The notes under the pieces were generated by a model. That model saw only the letters and a program-made list of their open reading frames with translations. It ran no database searches and was not told where the DNA came from. DNA of 64,000 nt from CAWHHZ01 sp963829355. Its GTDB lineage: Bacteria > Acidobacteriota > Thermoanaerobaculia > Gp7-AA8 > JAHWKK01. Made by a program: the position numbers and the translations under genes. The stretch lies in assembly GCA_963829355.1 (NCBI GenBank), contig CAWHHZ010000013.1:310001-374000 (forward strand), read 5' to 3'. The first letter of the stretch is position 1. Every line of letters starts with the position of its first letter. This document shows positions 1 through 8,650 of this stretch, piece after piece.

Positions 1-75
1 CTCGTGGCGCAGGCCCTCACGGCCAACGAGGCAGCAATCCGGGAAGATCCGGGCAGAGCGCTGGCTCTCGACTAG
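1..75 (+). CDS. C-terminal end of an unknown protein (partial)
   Basis: Frame 1 is open from the window edge to a TAG at 73-75 and would encode the last 24 residues of a protein ending in REDPGRALALD. The residue mix is protein-like and the following sequence is repeat-rich intergenic DNA, which fits a gene end here. There is too little to identify a family, and it could be chance. Confidence 0.35.
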   Translation, partial: LVAQALTANEAAIREDPGRALALD

Positions 76-230
76 CCGGGCCGGGGGGAAGGGATCGTAG
101 CCAGAGCGAACGTTGAGATTCCTCCTCGCTTCGCTCGTTCGGAATGACAGGGATCGGGTCGGGTTGCCTCTGGACATAACCGACCCGCTCGCGGGAAACC
201 GGAGATCCGGCCGGTGCACTTCCGCGTCTC
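76..230. repeat. Intergenic DNA with a partial REP-like hairpin
   Basis: No gene is visible. Positions 100-150 hold an imperfect palindrome (GCGAACG ... CGCTTCGCTCG) ending in GGAATGAC, resembling the right end of the REP-like elements found elsewhere in the window (GGATGAC). A second short inverted pair (CGGGTCGG / CCGACCCG) lies at about 155-190. Confidence 0.4.
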
Positions 231-923
231 TCATCCCCGGGTCGGGCAGTGCCGGTCGCGTCGCTCCTCGAGGTCGTTACGCACCCGCCGTTTGAGCTCC
301 TCGTACGTGCTCGTGTTCTCGCGCATCTCGGCGAGGTAATCTGCAATCTCGATCAGCTCGAGACGCAGGCGAATGGTCTTGAAGACGCCAACTTGCCATT
401 CTCCTGGGGCCTGGACGTGATGGAGCCCTCCGCTGTAGGCGATCAGGCATCGGCCCTCCTTCAGCTCGGTGAGAATATCGACCACCCCACCGCGAACCGT
501 CATCGGACGCCCGTGTGAGTCGAGCCCGTCGCGGCGCATCATGCGTCCCTCCGGGAGAATGACGATCATCGAGTCGCCACCGATCCGCTCGAGAACGGCG
601 TGCCACGTGTGATCGCGCTCGCGGGTAATCGAGACGACGTGACCCGCAACGAACTTGAACAACTTTCCGACGATCGGCCGGCGAAGCGTCTTGTCGGCTG
701 CAGGCACCACACCCTTCCATGCGAGTCTCCTCAGAAAGCTGTCAGGCGGAACTGCCGTAAAAAGCGGTTCGAAGAGGCTCGTGTGGTTGAGAAAGATCAG
801 GAGCCGGATATCGTCCCACTTGTCGGCGGGGGGATCGCCGACCCAGTCGGACACCGGCGTATAGAAAACCGAGCTCAGAAACTTCATCGTCTTGAGCAGG
901 GCATAGGCAACGTAGCTCCGCAT
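231..923 (-). CDS. PlsC-like 1-acylglycerol-phosphate acyltransferase family protein
   Basis: This 230-residue protein matches the glycerolipid acyltransferase fold, which transfers acyl chains to lysophosphatidate-type acceptors at the inner membrane. Visible motifs are a hydrophobic N-terminus, LNHTSLFEP near residue 45 (motif I, normally NHx4D) and LPEGRMMRRDG near residue 125 (motif III, normally xEGTR). The acidic residue of motif I is Glu rather than the usual Asp, so catalysis should not be assumed. It is divergently oriented to the DUF4097 gene across about 137 bp. The acceptor cannot be read from sequence. Confidence 0.7.
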   Translation of the reverse strand: MRSYVAYALLKTMKFLSSVFYTPVSDWVGDPPADKWDDIRLLIFLNHTSLFEPLFTAVPPDSFLRRLAWKGVVPAADKTLRRPIVGKLFKFVAGHVVSITRERDHTWHAVLERIGGDSMIVILPEGRMMRRDGLDSHGRPMTVRGGVVDILTELKEGRCLIAYSGGLHHVQAPGEWQVGVFKTIRLRLELIEIADYLAEMRENTSTYEELKRRVRNDLEERRDRHCPTRG

Positions 924-1060
924 CGAGGCGCAACTCTAGCGTTCCCGGCCTTCCGGATTCAACCGCACGCTCGAGGGCACCAGAAAAACGAGCCTTCGAA
1001 AGTCTCTCCGGCGAAACATCGGGCGGCCGCTACCGTACCCACTTCGAGGAGGTAAGACTG

Positions 1061-1861
1061 ATGCATGAAACAAGAACTGGCCATCCGCTGATCGCCGGGC
1101 TGCTCCTCGCGGCAGTTCTCGCACTTCCGGTCAATGCCGCGACGTTACACGATAGATACGACAAGACGTGGAAGGTGGGGGCGGGTGCGCAACTGAGTCT
1201 GTCCAACGAGAACGGTTCTGTGGAGATTGAGTCGTGGGACCGGGACGAGGTGAGAGTGCTCGCCGAGATTACGCTCAAGGCAGGAAGCAGCGAGACCGCA
1301 CGCAAAGCGATGGAGCGTTTCGAGATCATCTCTTCGAAGCAGGGTGACCGCATCAGTGTCTCTTCGAGGAAACCGCGAGGACAGGATGGATTTCTGGCGT
1401 GGCTCTCAGGCAATCACGTCGAGGTCGACGTCAACTACCAGATCAAGGTGCCGCGAAGGATCGACCTCGACATCGAGACCGTCAACGGCAGTATTCAGGC
1501 TGCATCACTTTCCGGCACCCTCACGTTTGATTCGGTCAATGGGCGTATTACCGTCCGGGACTCCCGGGGAGCCGTCAGCGCAGATACGGTGAATGGCAGT
1601 ATCAGCGCTGAACTGCTCGAAATCGACGCGGGCGAGAGTATGGCTTTTGGAACGACGAACGGAGGGATCACGCTCTCTCTGCCGGCCCAGGCGAAGGCTG
1701 ACGTCGATGCTGCCACGACGAATGGGAGTATCTCGAGCGAGCTGCCTCTCACGTCCGAATCCGCCGGCAGGTCCCGGATTCGCGGGACACTGAACGGTGG
1801 TGGTGCGCCGATCAGAATGAGGACGGTCAACGGCAGCATACGGATCGCTGCGTCCTCCTGA
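1061..1861 (+). CDS. DUF4097-family secreted beta-repeat protein
   Basis: The 266-residue product starts with a signal peptide (hydrophobic residues about 9-26, ending VNAA). The rest is a right-handed beta-type repeat region with five or six copies of an xxNGSI/xxNGGI motif (ETVNGSI, DSVNGRI, DTVNGSI, GTTNGGI, ATTNGSI, RTVNGSI), the hallmark of DUF4097 (putative adhesin) proteins. It is predicted to be exported; no enzymatic function is known for the family. The start is supported by GAGGAGGT at 1046-1053, eight bases upstream of the ATG. Confidence 0.85.
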   Translation: MHETRTGHPLIAGLLLAAVLALPVNAATLHDRYDKTWKVGAGAQLSLSNENGSVEIESWDRDEVRVLAEITLKAGSSETARKAMERFEIISSKQGDRISVSSRKPRGQDGFLAWLSGNHVEVDVNYQIKVPRRIDLDIETVNGSIQAASLSGTLTFDSVNGRITVRDSRGAVSADTVNGSISAELLEIDAGESMAFGTTNGGITLSLPAQAKADVDAATTNGSISSELPLTSESAGRSRIRGTLNGGGAPIRMRTVNGSIRIAASS

Positions 1862-1910
1862 AGAGTCGTTTTTCCACCCGGCAGGTTCGGAAATTGCTCC
1901 TGTACGGATC

Positions 1911-2285
1911 GTGAATGCGCGTACGAGCTGGATCAGCGGTGTTGCCCTGTTCCTGATATGTCTCGCATTCAGCGGCCTCTCGATCCCCGTCGCAACCATT
2001 GATGATGGGGTAGACGAGTTGTCGAGTGAACGAACCCGCCGGATTGCAGTGAGGTCGCTGGAGCAGAGTGAGATCGCGATGGATCATCCGCTCGAGCGGC
2101 TTCTATTTCCAGTCTCCAGAATCGAGTCCGTTCGATACAGGCCCGGGCACTGCTCGAATGGGGAAACCGGCGCGGAGCGCCTGGAGGCGGATTGGGTGGT
2201 ATCGGTACGCTTTTACACGTTTTTCGCCATCCCGGGACCTCGAGTCACCGTCGCTTGTGGCGGATCGAGTGTGATCGAGCGCTGA
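1911..2285 (+). CDS. Small secreted protein of unknown function
   Basis: The 124-residue protein has an N-terminal hydrophobic segment (about residues 9-29) that looks like a signal peptide or anchor, followed by a charged region and a C-terminal part containing two cysteines. I recognise no family. It follows the DUF4097 gene by 49 bp on the same strand and could be co-transcribed. It ends 26 bp from the convergent transporter-partner gene. The codon usage resembles its neighbours, which supports it as a gene, but it remains hypothetical. Confidence 0.55.
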   Translation: MNARTSWISGVALFLICLAFSGLSIPVATIDDGVDELSSERTRRIAVRSLEQSEIAMDHPLERLLFPVSRIESVRYRPGHCSNGETGAERLEADWVVSVRFYTFFAIPGPRVTVACGGSSVIER

Positions 2286-2311
2286 TCATCGGTGGATCCC
2301 GTATCTGCGCG

Positions 2312-2767
2312 TCAGGTGCTCGGCGGTTCCTCGACCGGAGCTTTCTCTTCCTTCATCAGCAGCCACATGCCGTAGCCGGCGCCACCGAAGAGAAAGACGC
2401 CGGCGAAGAGCATGATCGCGATGCCGGAGGTCTCGAAGCCGGTGTAGCGGACCGAAACAGCGGTCGTTCCCGCCGGACCATCGGGTCCAGTCACCGACAA
2501 CCGCGCCAGACCAGCGCCCGCAGGAGTCCACGTCGTCATTCCCGATTCATCGGTCGGTTCGAGTGTCTCAGTCCGGGCGGTGGAACTGTTCGGTCTGTAT
2601 TCGACCTGAACGATCGCTCCCTCCACGGGTCCGGTTTCATCCTCGACGGAGACGTTCACCGCCTCGCCGCGCAATGGATACTCCTCGTCGATGGAGATCG
2701 TGACTGCAAACGCTTCGAATCGGCCCATGAAAAGAAGGAGCAGAATGAGCAGTCCCGTCTTACGCAT
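2312..2767 (-). CDS. Membrane-anchored Ig-like partner of the SNF transporter
   Basis: This 151-residue protein has a signal peptide (MRKTGLLILLLLFMGRFEAFA), a beta-rich extracytoplasmic domain of about 85 residues resembling Ig/carboxypeptidase-regulatory folds, then one C-terminal transmembrane helix (about residues 112-135) and a short acidic cytoplasmic tail. Its start overlaps the end of the upstream symporter gene by 8 bp, so the two are very probably translationally coupled. I infer an accessory or stabilising subunit for that transporter; I know no described family for it. Confidence 0.7.
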   Translation of the reverse strand: MRKTGLLILLLLFMGRFEAFAVTISIDEEYPLRGEAVNVSVEDETGPVEGAIVQVEYRPNSSTARTETLEPTDESGMTTWTPAGAGLARLSVTGPDGPAGTTAVSVRYTGFETSGIAIMLFAGVFLFGGAGYGMWLLMKEEKAPVEEPPST

Positions 2768-4298
2768 GGCTCACCTCCTCAGTGGTTCCGGCTGGCGTGT
2801 TCGATTTCTTCAGAGTCAGCCAGGCGGCCGCGGCGGTGGTTCCGACCAGCCATAGCAGGAAAGAGAACCACGGGAGAAGCGTCAGGAAATCGAGGGTCAT
2901 CGTGCTTCCGTAGATTCCATGGACGACCTTGTCGTAGATCGAGAATCCGAGGATGGCGGCAAGACCGGCAGGAATGATGAGCTTGATGAGCCACTCGAAC
3001 GCCACCGGCAGGTGAAGCCTGCTGTTCCGGTTCAGCAGCGTCCGGATCTTCGAGACTGGAAGTACCCAACCGATGATCAGGCACTCGACCATCCCAACGA
3101 CCAGCAAGCCGTGGCTGAATGCCCAGTGGTCGACGAGGTCGAGGAGACTGAGCCCGAGCGTGCCGTTTGAGGCCAGGGCTCGATCGATGACGATCGGCAG
3201 GGCGAACATGACCGACCCCGCGAGACCGATCACGCTCGTCGAGATGATCGTGCGGCGGCGAGACCAGCCGAACTTGTCGATCAGCGCGGTATTGATGCCC
3301 TCGATCAGCGACACCGAGGATGACAGACCCGCCATGAGGAGAAGCAGGAAGAAGAGCAGGCCGATGGCGGCCACACCCGTCGGCATCGCGCTGATGCCCT
3401 GTGGCACGACGAAGAACATCATCGCGAGCGTGGACGCCTGGGGGACGATTGCGAATGTGAACAGGAAGGCAAAGATCGCGATGCCTGCGACATATTCGAA
3501 GCCACAGTTGAGACAGGCCACGATCAGGGAGTTTCCCGTCTGATCGGCATCTCTCGGAAGATACGACGCGTACGCGGTCATGACGCCAAAGCCGAGGGTG
3601 AGGCTGAAGAAGATCTGACTCACTGCGCCGCGCCAGACCTCGTGATTGCCCATGATCTGGAAGTCGGGAGTGAAGAGAAGCATCACGCCCTGCTCACCAT
3701 GGGGGAGGGTGAGACCACGGACGATCAGGATGATCATGAAAACCCACATCAGAGGCACGAATACCTTGGTGACCGGCTCGATCGTGCTCACGCCTTTCCG
3801 GACGATCAACATGTTGAAGAGCCAGACGACGAAGACCAGAGCCAGCACCCACCAGGAGGAAATCATGTTGAAGAAGAATCCGAACGGGTTTGGCATGGTC
3901 GTGTCGAATGCGGTGACCGCCATCTCAGGGCTCCACAGCTTCCCCATAGCTCCGATGAACATCCCGCAGACCCAGGCGAGGATCGTGATGTAGTAGGCCG
4001 TAATGAAGGCCGCGTTCAGCAATCCCCACCAGCCGACGAATTCGCCCTTCGCACCGGCGATCTTCGCGAGCGATGCTGGAAAAGCCTGTTGGGTGTAGGT
4101 TCCGAGGCCGAGCTCGGCGATCAGAACAGGAATGCCGAAGAAGATGAGGGCCAGGAGGTACGGAAGGTAGAAAGCTCCCGCGCCGAAGGTATAGGCGTTC
4201 GCGCTGAAGAATACGACGTTTCCAAGGCCGATTGCCGAACCCGACGCTGCCAGAACAAAGCCGAGCTTCGACCGCCATTGCCCGCGGTTGTCTGCCAC
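2760..4298 (-). CDS. Sodium:neurotransmitter-symporter (SNF/NSS) family transporter
   Basis: The 512-residue polytopic protein (about 11-12 helices) has the NSS signature at its N-terminus: GSAIGLGNVV, then GAGAFYLPYLLALIFFGIP. The family couples Na+ influx to uptake of amino acids or related compounds across the inner membrane. The TM1 unwound segment reads GNVVFFSANAY where LeuT-type transporters have GNxxRFP, so the conserved Arg of the extracellular gate and the Pro are absent. It is followed by, and overlaps, a small anchored Ig-like protein. Substrate is unknown. Confidence 0.9.
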   Translation of the reverse strand: MADNRGQWRSKLGFVLAASGSAIGLGNVVFFSANAYTFGAGAFYLPYLLALIFFGIPVLIAELGLGTYTQQAFPASLAKIAGAKGEFVGWWGLLNAAFITAYYITILAWVCGMFIGAMGKLWSPEMAVTAFDTTMPNPFGFFFNMISSWWVLALVFVVWLFNMLIVRKGVSTIEPVTKVFVPLMWVFMIILIVRGLTLPHGEQGVMLLFTPDFQIMGNHEVWRGAVSQIFFSLTLGFGVMTAYASYLPRDADQTGNSLIVACLNCGFEYVAGIAIFAFLFTFAIVPQASTLAMMFFVVPQGISAMPTGVAAIGLLFFLLLLMAGLSSSVSLIEGINTALIDKFGWSRRRTIISTSVIGLAGSVMFALPIVIDRALASNGTLGLSLLDLVDHWAFSHGLLVVGMVECLIIGWVLPVSKIRTLLNRNSRLHLPVAFEWLIKLIIPAGLAAILGFSIYDKVVHGIYGSTMTLDFLTLLPWFSFLLWLVGTTAAAAWLTLKKSNTPAGTTEEVSHA

Positions 4299-4375
4299 CA
4301 GAAGACCTCCCTTTGAAGACGATTCACGCGCATTCTATGTGATCGTGATCGGAAGTCCACCCGGGCCGGGAGCGT

Positions 4376-5512
4376 TCACGACGCTCGCCGTTCGAGGTCT
4401 TTGCGAACCCCTTCGTGCACCGAGATCAACTGATCCGGAGAGATGAGGCCTGATGTTCGAGCGTGGCGCGCCATCTCGATTGTGCTCGGTGCGATGCAGA
4501 GCTTCTCGAGGTGCTCGCGATAGAGTCGCTCGATTTCACGCGCTCTGGCTCCACCCACGACGTGCCTGATGTAGACCCCTGCAACGCGATCGCGGTTCTC
4601 GTCGAGGATTGTGCGGTAGATCTCCGGGTCGTGTTGCCCGCTGTCACCGATGAGAACCACAGGCAGGTCGTAAAGATCGAGAAGAGTGCGGACGTACTCG
4701 AGCTTGTGAGCCTCGGTTCCGAGTGCGGTGCTCTTCTTCTCGACGATCTGGAGATCCCGCAGCAGGAGAGGGCCGCGGGGGATGTCGTTGGTCTCGAACA
4801 CGACGTCGAAGAGATCGAACATCGGCCATCCGCTGCGCGAGAGGTAGAAGATCGGATTCTCCCCCTTCTCGTCCGGGCCGAGCAGCAGTGCCCGATAGAG
4901 TGACACGACGCCGGGGAACGGTTTGCGCTGGCGGGCGTTGTGGAACAGGAGCGTGCGCAACAGGTGGAGACTGTCCATTGCGCCTGTCTCGATGACGGTA
5001 TCGTCGATGTCGCTGATGACGAGGAACTCCGCTTCGGGTGACGGAACCAGAACCTTCGCCGGAGCCGAGGCTTCATCACCCGCCATCGAGTCGATGAGTT
5101 CGAGATCGACGTCATGCCACCCGGGCTCGACACCGCCATCGGGTTTCATCTCAATCTTGAAGTACCCGTCGTTGTCGCATCGCTCGTCCCACGTCTCATT
5201 CTGAAAGTAGGCCTCGATGAGGGCGCCGGGTATCTCGTCGCTATCGAATCTCTTGAGGCTGTTCAGGATGTTCCGCCAGAAGCCGGCGTCCCGGTCCAGG
5301 TCAGCGACGCCGCTTCTCTCACTCACTCTCCCCATCAGAATCAGGTGTTCCCGAGTGCCGTAGCCATAGAAGGGAACGATCTCCACCGCCTCCCACAGAT
5401 TGAGCCTGGCCTTGACGGTTCGCTTCGTTCCACTGGCGATTCTCTCGAAACGCTGGGCACCGGACCGAACGGTTTTTCCGAATCCCATGCCGGGACCAGC
5501 TGCGAACAGCAT
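4376..5512 (-). CDS. App1-family (DUF2183) phosphatase, copy 1
   Basis: The 378-residue protein carries the HAD-type catalytic motif DIDDTVIETG at about residue 170 and, further on, VLIGDSGQHDPEIY, both characteristic of the App1/DUF2183 family, whose yeast founder is a Mg2+-dependent phosphatidate phosphatase. An N-terminal region of about 150 residues with a beta-rich segment precedes the catalytic domain. A second homolog lies at 61749-62822. The start is only 11 bp from the divergent channel gene, so their promoters must overlap coding DNA. Phosphatidate as substrate is an inference from the family. Confidence 0.8.
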   Translation of the reverse strand: MLFAAGPGMGFGKTVRSGAQRFERIASGTKRTVKARLNLWEAVEIVPFYGYGTREHLILMGRVSERSGVADLDRDAGFWRNILNSLKRFDSDEIPGALIEAYFQNETWDERCDNDGYFKIEMKPDGGVEPGWHDVDLELIDSMAGDEASAPAKVLVPSPEAEFLVISDIDDTVIETGAMDSLHLLRTLLFHNARQRKPFPGVVSLYRALLLGPDEKGENPIFYLSRSGWPMFDLFDVVFETNDIPRGPLLLRDLQIVEKKSTALGTEAHKLEYVRTLLDLYDLPVVLIGDSGQHDPEIYRTILDENRDRVAGVYIRHVVGGARAREIERLYREHLEKLCIAPSTIEMARHARTSGLISPDQLISVHEGVRKDLERRAS

Positions 5513-5523
5513 GCCCCGGCGCT

Positions 5524-6414
5524 GTGACTGTTCTCCCGGGCGTCACGCTGCTAAAGTCTCATTCGGTGAGCAGAGCGAACTGGCGCAACAGCCTGCACGA
5601 CATCATTTTCGGCACCGACTCGAGAGCGGGGCGCCTGTTCGATGTGATTCTCATTTGGATCATTCTCGCCAGTGTCGCAGTCGTCATGCTCGAAAGTGTG
5701 GAGGAGTATCGCTCGCGTTGGGGCGGGGAGCTCAGGGCGGCCGAATGGGTCTTCACCGTCGTGTTCAGCATCGAGTACGTCCTGCGACTGATGACGGCGC
5801 GGCGCGCAATCGGTTATGCGAGGAGCTTCTACGGGATCGTGGATCTGCTCTCGATCATTCCGACCTACCTCAGCATCCTGCTGCCAGGCGCTCAATCGCT
5901 TCTCGTGATCCGTGCGCTCCGGCTTCTGCGCATCTTCCGCGTGTTCAAGCTCGTTCACTTCATCGGCGAGGCGAACTATCTGGGCGCTGCGTTACGCGCG
6001 AGCCGTCGGAAAATCACAGTGTTTCTCTGGGCCGTCGTCACCGTGGTCGTCATCGTCGGCGCGCTGATGTATCTGATCGAAGGAGCGGCGGCCGGATTCA
6101 CCAGCATCCCCCAGGGGATCTACTGGGCAATCGTAACGATGACGACCGTGGGTTACGGCGACATCGCCCCACAGACGTTCGTCGGCAGGCTGCTCGCTTC
6201 GATCCTCATGATCATGGGCTACGGAATCATCGCGGTACCGACGGGGATCGTGACAGTGGAAATGACTCAGCTTCGTACGGCGTCGGCCACGCGTGAATGT
6301 CGGAATTGCAGGGCCGGGGAAAGCGACCCGGATGCCCGGTTCTGCCGGTTCTGCGGAACAGTTCTGCCCGCCGCCGGGTCGCGAGGGGATGGAGGCGATG
6401 ATAACGCGACGTGA
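5524..6414 (+). CDS. Voltage-gated potassium channel with C-terminal zinc ribbon
   Basis: The 296-residue protein has a six-helix ion-channel layout. The S4 segment IRALRLLRIFRVFKL carries arginines every third residue (voltage sensor), and the pore has the K+ selectivity filter TTVGYGD near residue 210, followed by S6. After S6 a short linker leads to a zinc ribbon with two CxxC pairs (CRNC ... CRFC), presumably cytoplasmic. The GTG at 5524 gives the longest form; a GTG at 5566 is an equally plausible start that removes a poorly conserved leader. No KtrA/RCK domain is present. Confidence 0.85.
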   Translation: MTVLPGVTLLKSHSVSRANWRNSLHDIIFGTDSRAGRLFDVILIWIILASVAVVMLESVEEYRSRWGGELRAAEWVFTVVFSIEYVLRLMTARRAIGYARSFYGIVDLLSIIPTYLSILLPGAQSLLVIRALRLLRIFRVFKLVHFIGEANYLGAALRASRRKITVFLWAVVTVVVIVGALMYLIEGAAAGFTSIPQGIYWAIVTMTTVGYGDIAPQTFVGRLLASILMIMGYGIIAVPTGIVTVEMTQLRTASATRECRNCRAGESDPDARFCRFCGTVLPAAGSRGDGGDDNAT

Positions 6415-6731
6415 TCCTTCGACCGCCCCTTCGCTTTGCTACGGGGCTCGAAAGAATCCAGCGTACCCTTTGGGCTGGTGGTGGGTACGGCCCGATCTCC
6501 GCGCCTGTCCTGAGCGAGCCGAAGGATCACTCGTCGTCACCGAGAAACCACCGCGACTCCTCCTCGTTCCTTGAGCTCGAACCGTAAGCACCACCAGCGC
6601 AGGGCACGCTGGATTTTTTTCACAGCCTCTCAGGATGACACCTTGACTCGACCGACCGGGCCAGCCTCTCTGACGACTGACGACTGACGACTGGCTCCCC
6701 CGTAGGGATACAATTGACTCGAGGAGCGGTC
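6415..6731. repeat. Repeat-rich intergenic region with a 108-bp dispersed repeat
   Basis: No gene is seen. Positions 6415-6460 hold a small palindrome (TTCGACCGCC ... GGGGCTCGAA). A REP-like end CTGAGCGAGCCGAAGGATC lies at about 6510-6528. Positions 6531-6639 form a block that recurs with few differences at 55259-55365, ending in CTCAGGATGAC. Positions 6670-6693 are a tandem repeat of GACTGAC units. The msrB ribosome binding site GAGGAG at 6720-6725 closes the region. Confidence 0.75.
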
Positions 6732-7127
6732 ATGGACAAGATCGAGAAGAGTGAAGCGGAGTGGCGTGAGCAATTGAGTGAAGAGCAGTACAAGGTTGCC
6801 AGGAAGCAGGGCACCGAGCGCGCGTTCTCGGGCAAGTATTGGGATCATCACGAAGAGGGCGTCTACACGTGCGTCTGCTGCGGCTTGCCGCTATTTGATT
6901 CAACCACGAAATTCGACTCGGGGACCGGATGGCCGAGCTTCTATGATCCACTCGAGGAAGAGAACGTCACCGAGCATGAGGATCGCAGCTTTTTCATGCG
7001 CCGAACCGAGGTGTTGTGCAGCCGCTGCGACGCGCACCTCGGACACGTCTTCCCCGATGGTCCGAAACCGACCGGGCTCCGCTACTGTCTCAACTCGGCT
7101 TCTCTCGACTTCGAGCCGCGGGACTAG
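6732..7127 (+). CDS. msrB: Peptide-methionine (R)-S-oxide reductase MsrB
   Basis: This 131-residue protein repairs oxidised methionine by reducing the R-sulfoxide. It has the two zinc-binding pairs CVCC and CSRC, the signature GTGWPSFYDP, and the catalytic cysteine in RYCLNSASLDF near the C-terminus. The length is typical for a stand-alone MsrB. The ATG at 6732 is chosen over an in-frame TTG at 6714 because GAGGAG lies at the right spacing just upstream. It lacks a signal peptide, so it is cytoplasmic. It stands alone between a repeat region and a convergent nadK. Confidence 0.95.
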   Translation: MDKIEKSEAEWREQLSEEQYKVARKQGTERAFSGKYWDHHEEGVYTCVCCGLPLFDSTTKFDSGTGWPSFYDPLEEENVTEHEDRSFFMRRTEVLCSRCDAHLGHVFPDGPKPTGLRYCLNSASLDFEPRD

Positions 7128-7134
7128 TTCCGAG

Positions 7135-7998
7135 TCATTTTCGCTCGCGTTCCTCGCCCCACTTCAGCTTCTGACGGAGGACATGAAAGTAATCCTTGTC
7201 GGGTGACTGAACGAGACTGATGGTTTGTGCGGACTTCTGCACGACTACCCGCGTCGCGTTCTCCAGAGAGAGAGCCTCCTGGCCGTCGAGTGTGAGAAAG
7301 ACCTCCTCTCGCACCTCTCTGAGCCGGACGATGACCTTCAGATGATCAGGCAGCACAATCGAACGGTTCGTGAGCATGTGGGGACAGATGGGCGTCACCA
7401 CGACCGCCTCCACCGTGGGATAGATGACTGGCCCGCCAGCGGACAGGTTGTAGGCTGTCGAACCCGTGGGTGTGGAGATGATCACCCCATCCGCACGGAA
7501 AGCCGTGATGAATGACTCCTCGGTTTCGATCCACATCTCGATGATGCGTGCGAGTGCGCCCTTGTTCACGACTGCATCGTTCATGACCCTGTGGTGCTGC
7601 TCTGCCCCGGACTCATCGACGATCGTGACGTCGAGGGCGCCGCGGGGCTCGATCACCGCGTGCCCTTCGAGAAACTGCTCGAGAACGTGGTCGAACTCCT
7701 CCACTCGGATCTCGGTCAGGAAGCCGAGGGTACCCATGTTCACGCCGATGATCGGCACTTCCTGAGGAGCATGTCGCGCAACGGAGAGCAACGTACCGTC
7801 CCCGCCGAACGTGATGAGAAGATCCGCGCTCGAGGCGAGCTCTCGCTTTCCTCGGGTGGTCGCGCCGCCTCGGTCTAGCGCCTTGGCGGTATCGAGGTCG
7901 AGCCGGACACCATGACCTCGTGATTCGAGATAAGAGATGGTCCGTCTCGCCTGCTCGATTGCCGGAGTCGTGGGTTTTGCCGTAATGCCAACGATCAT
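7135..7998 (-). CDS. nadK: NAD kinase
   Basis: The 287-residue protein phosphorylates NAD to NADP. It shows the family motifs GGDGTLL (about residue 65), NMGTLGFLTE, and the NAD-binding stretch STPTGSTAYNLSAGGP (about residue 180). Length is normal for bacterial NadK. It is the last gene of a minus-strand run clpX-like, ubiX, nadK, 13 bp after ubiX, and ends 7 bp from the convergent msrB. Confidence 0.95.
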   Translation of the reverse strand: MIVGITAKPTTPAIEQARRTISYLESRGHGVRLDLDTAKALDRGGATTRGKRELASSADLLITFGGDGTLLSVARHAPQEVPIIGVNMGTLGFLTEIRVEEFDHVLEQFLEGHAVIEPRGALDVTIVDESGAEQHHRVMNDAVVNKGALARIIEMWIETEESFITAFRADGVIISTPTGSTAYNLSAGGPVIYPTVEAVVVTPICPHMLTNRSIVLPDHLKVIVRLREVREEVFLTLDGQEALSLENATRVVVQKSAQTISLVQSPDKDYFHVLRQKLKWGEERERK

Positions 7999-8011
7999 TG
8001 TCGAATCCCGC

Positions 8012-8650
8012 TCACTCGGTCGCTCCAGGCTCGCCAGCTCTGATGGTGTCCCACCTCAGCTCCGCACGATCGACCTCCAGCCCGAGCAGGTCGAGCACTC
8101 GCATGGCGAAGTGGTCGAGGTACCGATCCCAGGACGTGCCCGCATAAAACGCCGGGATCGGCGGGGCAACGATCGCCCCGGCCCGAGTTACCGTCACGAT
8201 GTTCTCGGCATGAATCAGCGAAAAGGGCGTTTCGCGCAGTGCCAGAACGAGAGGCCGTCTCTCCTTGAGAGTCAGGTCGGCTGCCCTCTGGATCAGCCCC
8301 CGGGAGATGCCGTGTGCGATCGATGCGAGAGTGCCAGACGAGCAGGGGATGACGGCCATGCCGTCGACGGGATACGAGCCCGATGCGATGCTGGCCCCGA
8401 TGTCGGAGTCCGGGTGCAGCTCGATCTTCTCGGCGGCTGCGGTGGCGAGTCCTGCCCGCGCGACGATCGCCTGAGCGTTCGCCGCGGGAGGATCGGTTTC
8501 GTGAGACGCGACACGCAACGCATGAGGGCTGAAGACGACATGAAGACGCTCGACTCGCGGGTGCCCCGCCGCCATCCGGATGAAGTGGAGTGCGAGCGAG
8601 AGCCCCGACGCCCCGCTCACTCCGAGAACGATTCTGCGGTCCCTGTTCAC
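8012..8650 (-). CDS. ubiX: UbiX-family flavin prenyltransferase
   Basis: The 212-residue product belongs to the UbiX/Pad1 family, which makes prenylated FMN for UbiD-type decarboxylases. Motifs are GVSGASG near the N-terminus (FMN phosphate loop), SSGTLASIAHGI near residue 100, and RETPFSLIHAENI. The GTG at 8650 is chosen because GTGA overlaps the stop of the upstream ClpX-like gene and the following residues (VNRDRRIVLGVSG) align with known N-termini; longer in-frame extensions lie inside that gene. No ubiD is present in the window. Confidence 0.9.
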   Translation of the reverse strand: MNRDRRIVLGVSGASGLSLALHFIRMAAGHPRVERLHVVFSPHALRVASHETDPPAANAQAIVARAGLATAAAEKIELHPDSDIGASIASGSYPVDGMAVIPCSSGTLASIAHGISRGLIQRAADLTLKERRPLVLALRETPFSLIHAENIVTVTRAGAIVAPPIPAFYAGTSWDRYLDHFAMRVLDLLGLEVDRAELRWDTIRAGEPGATE

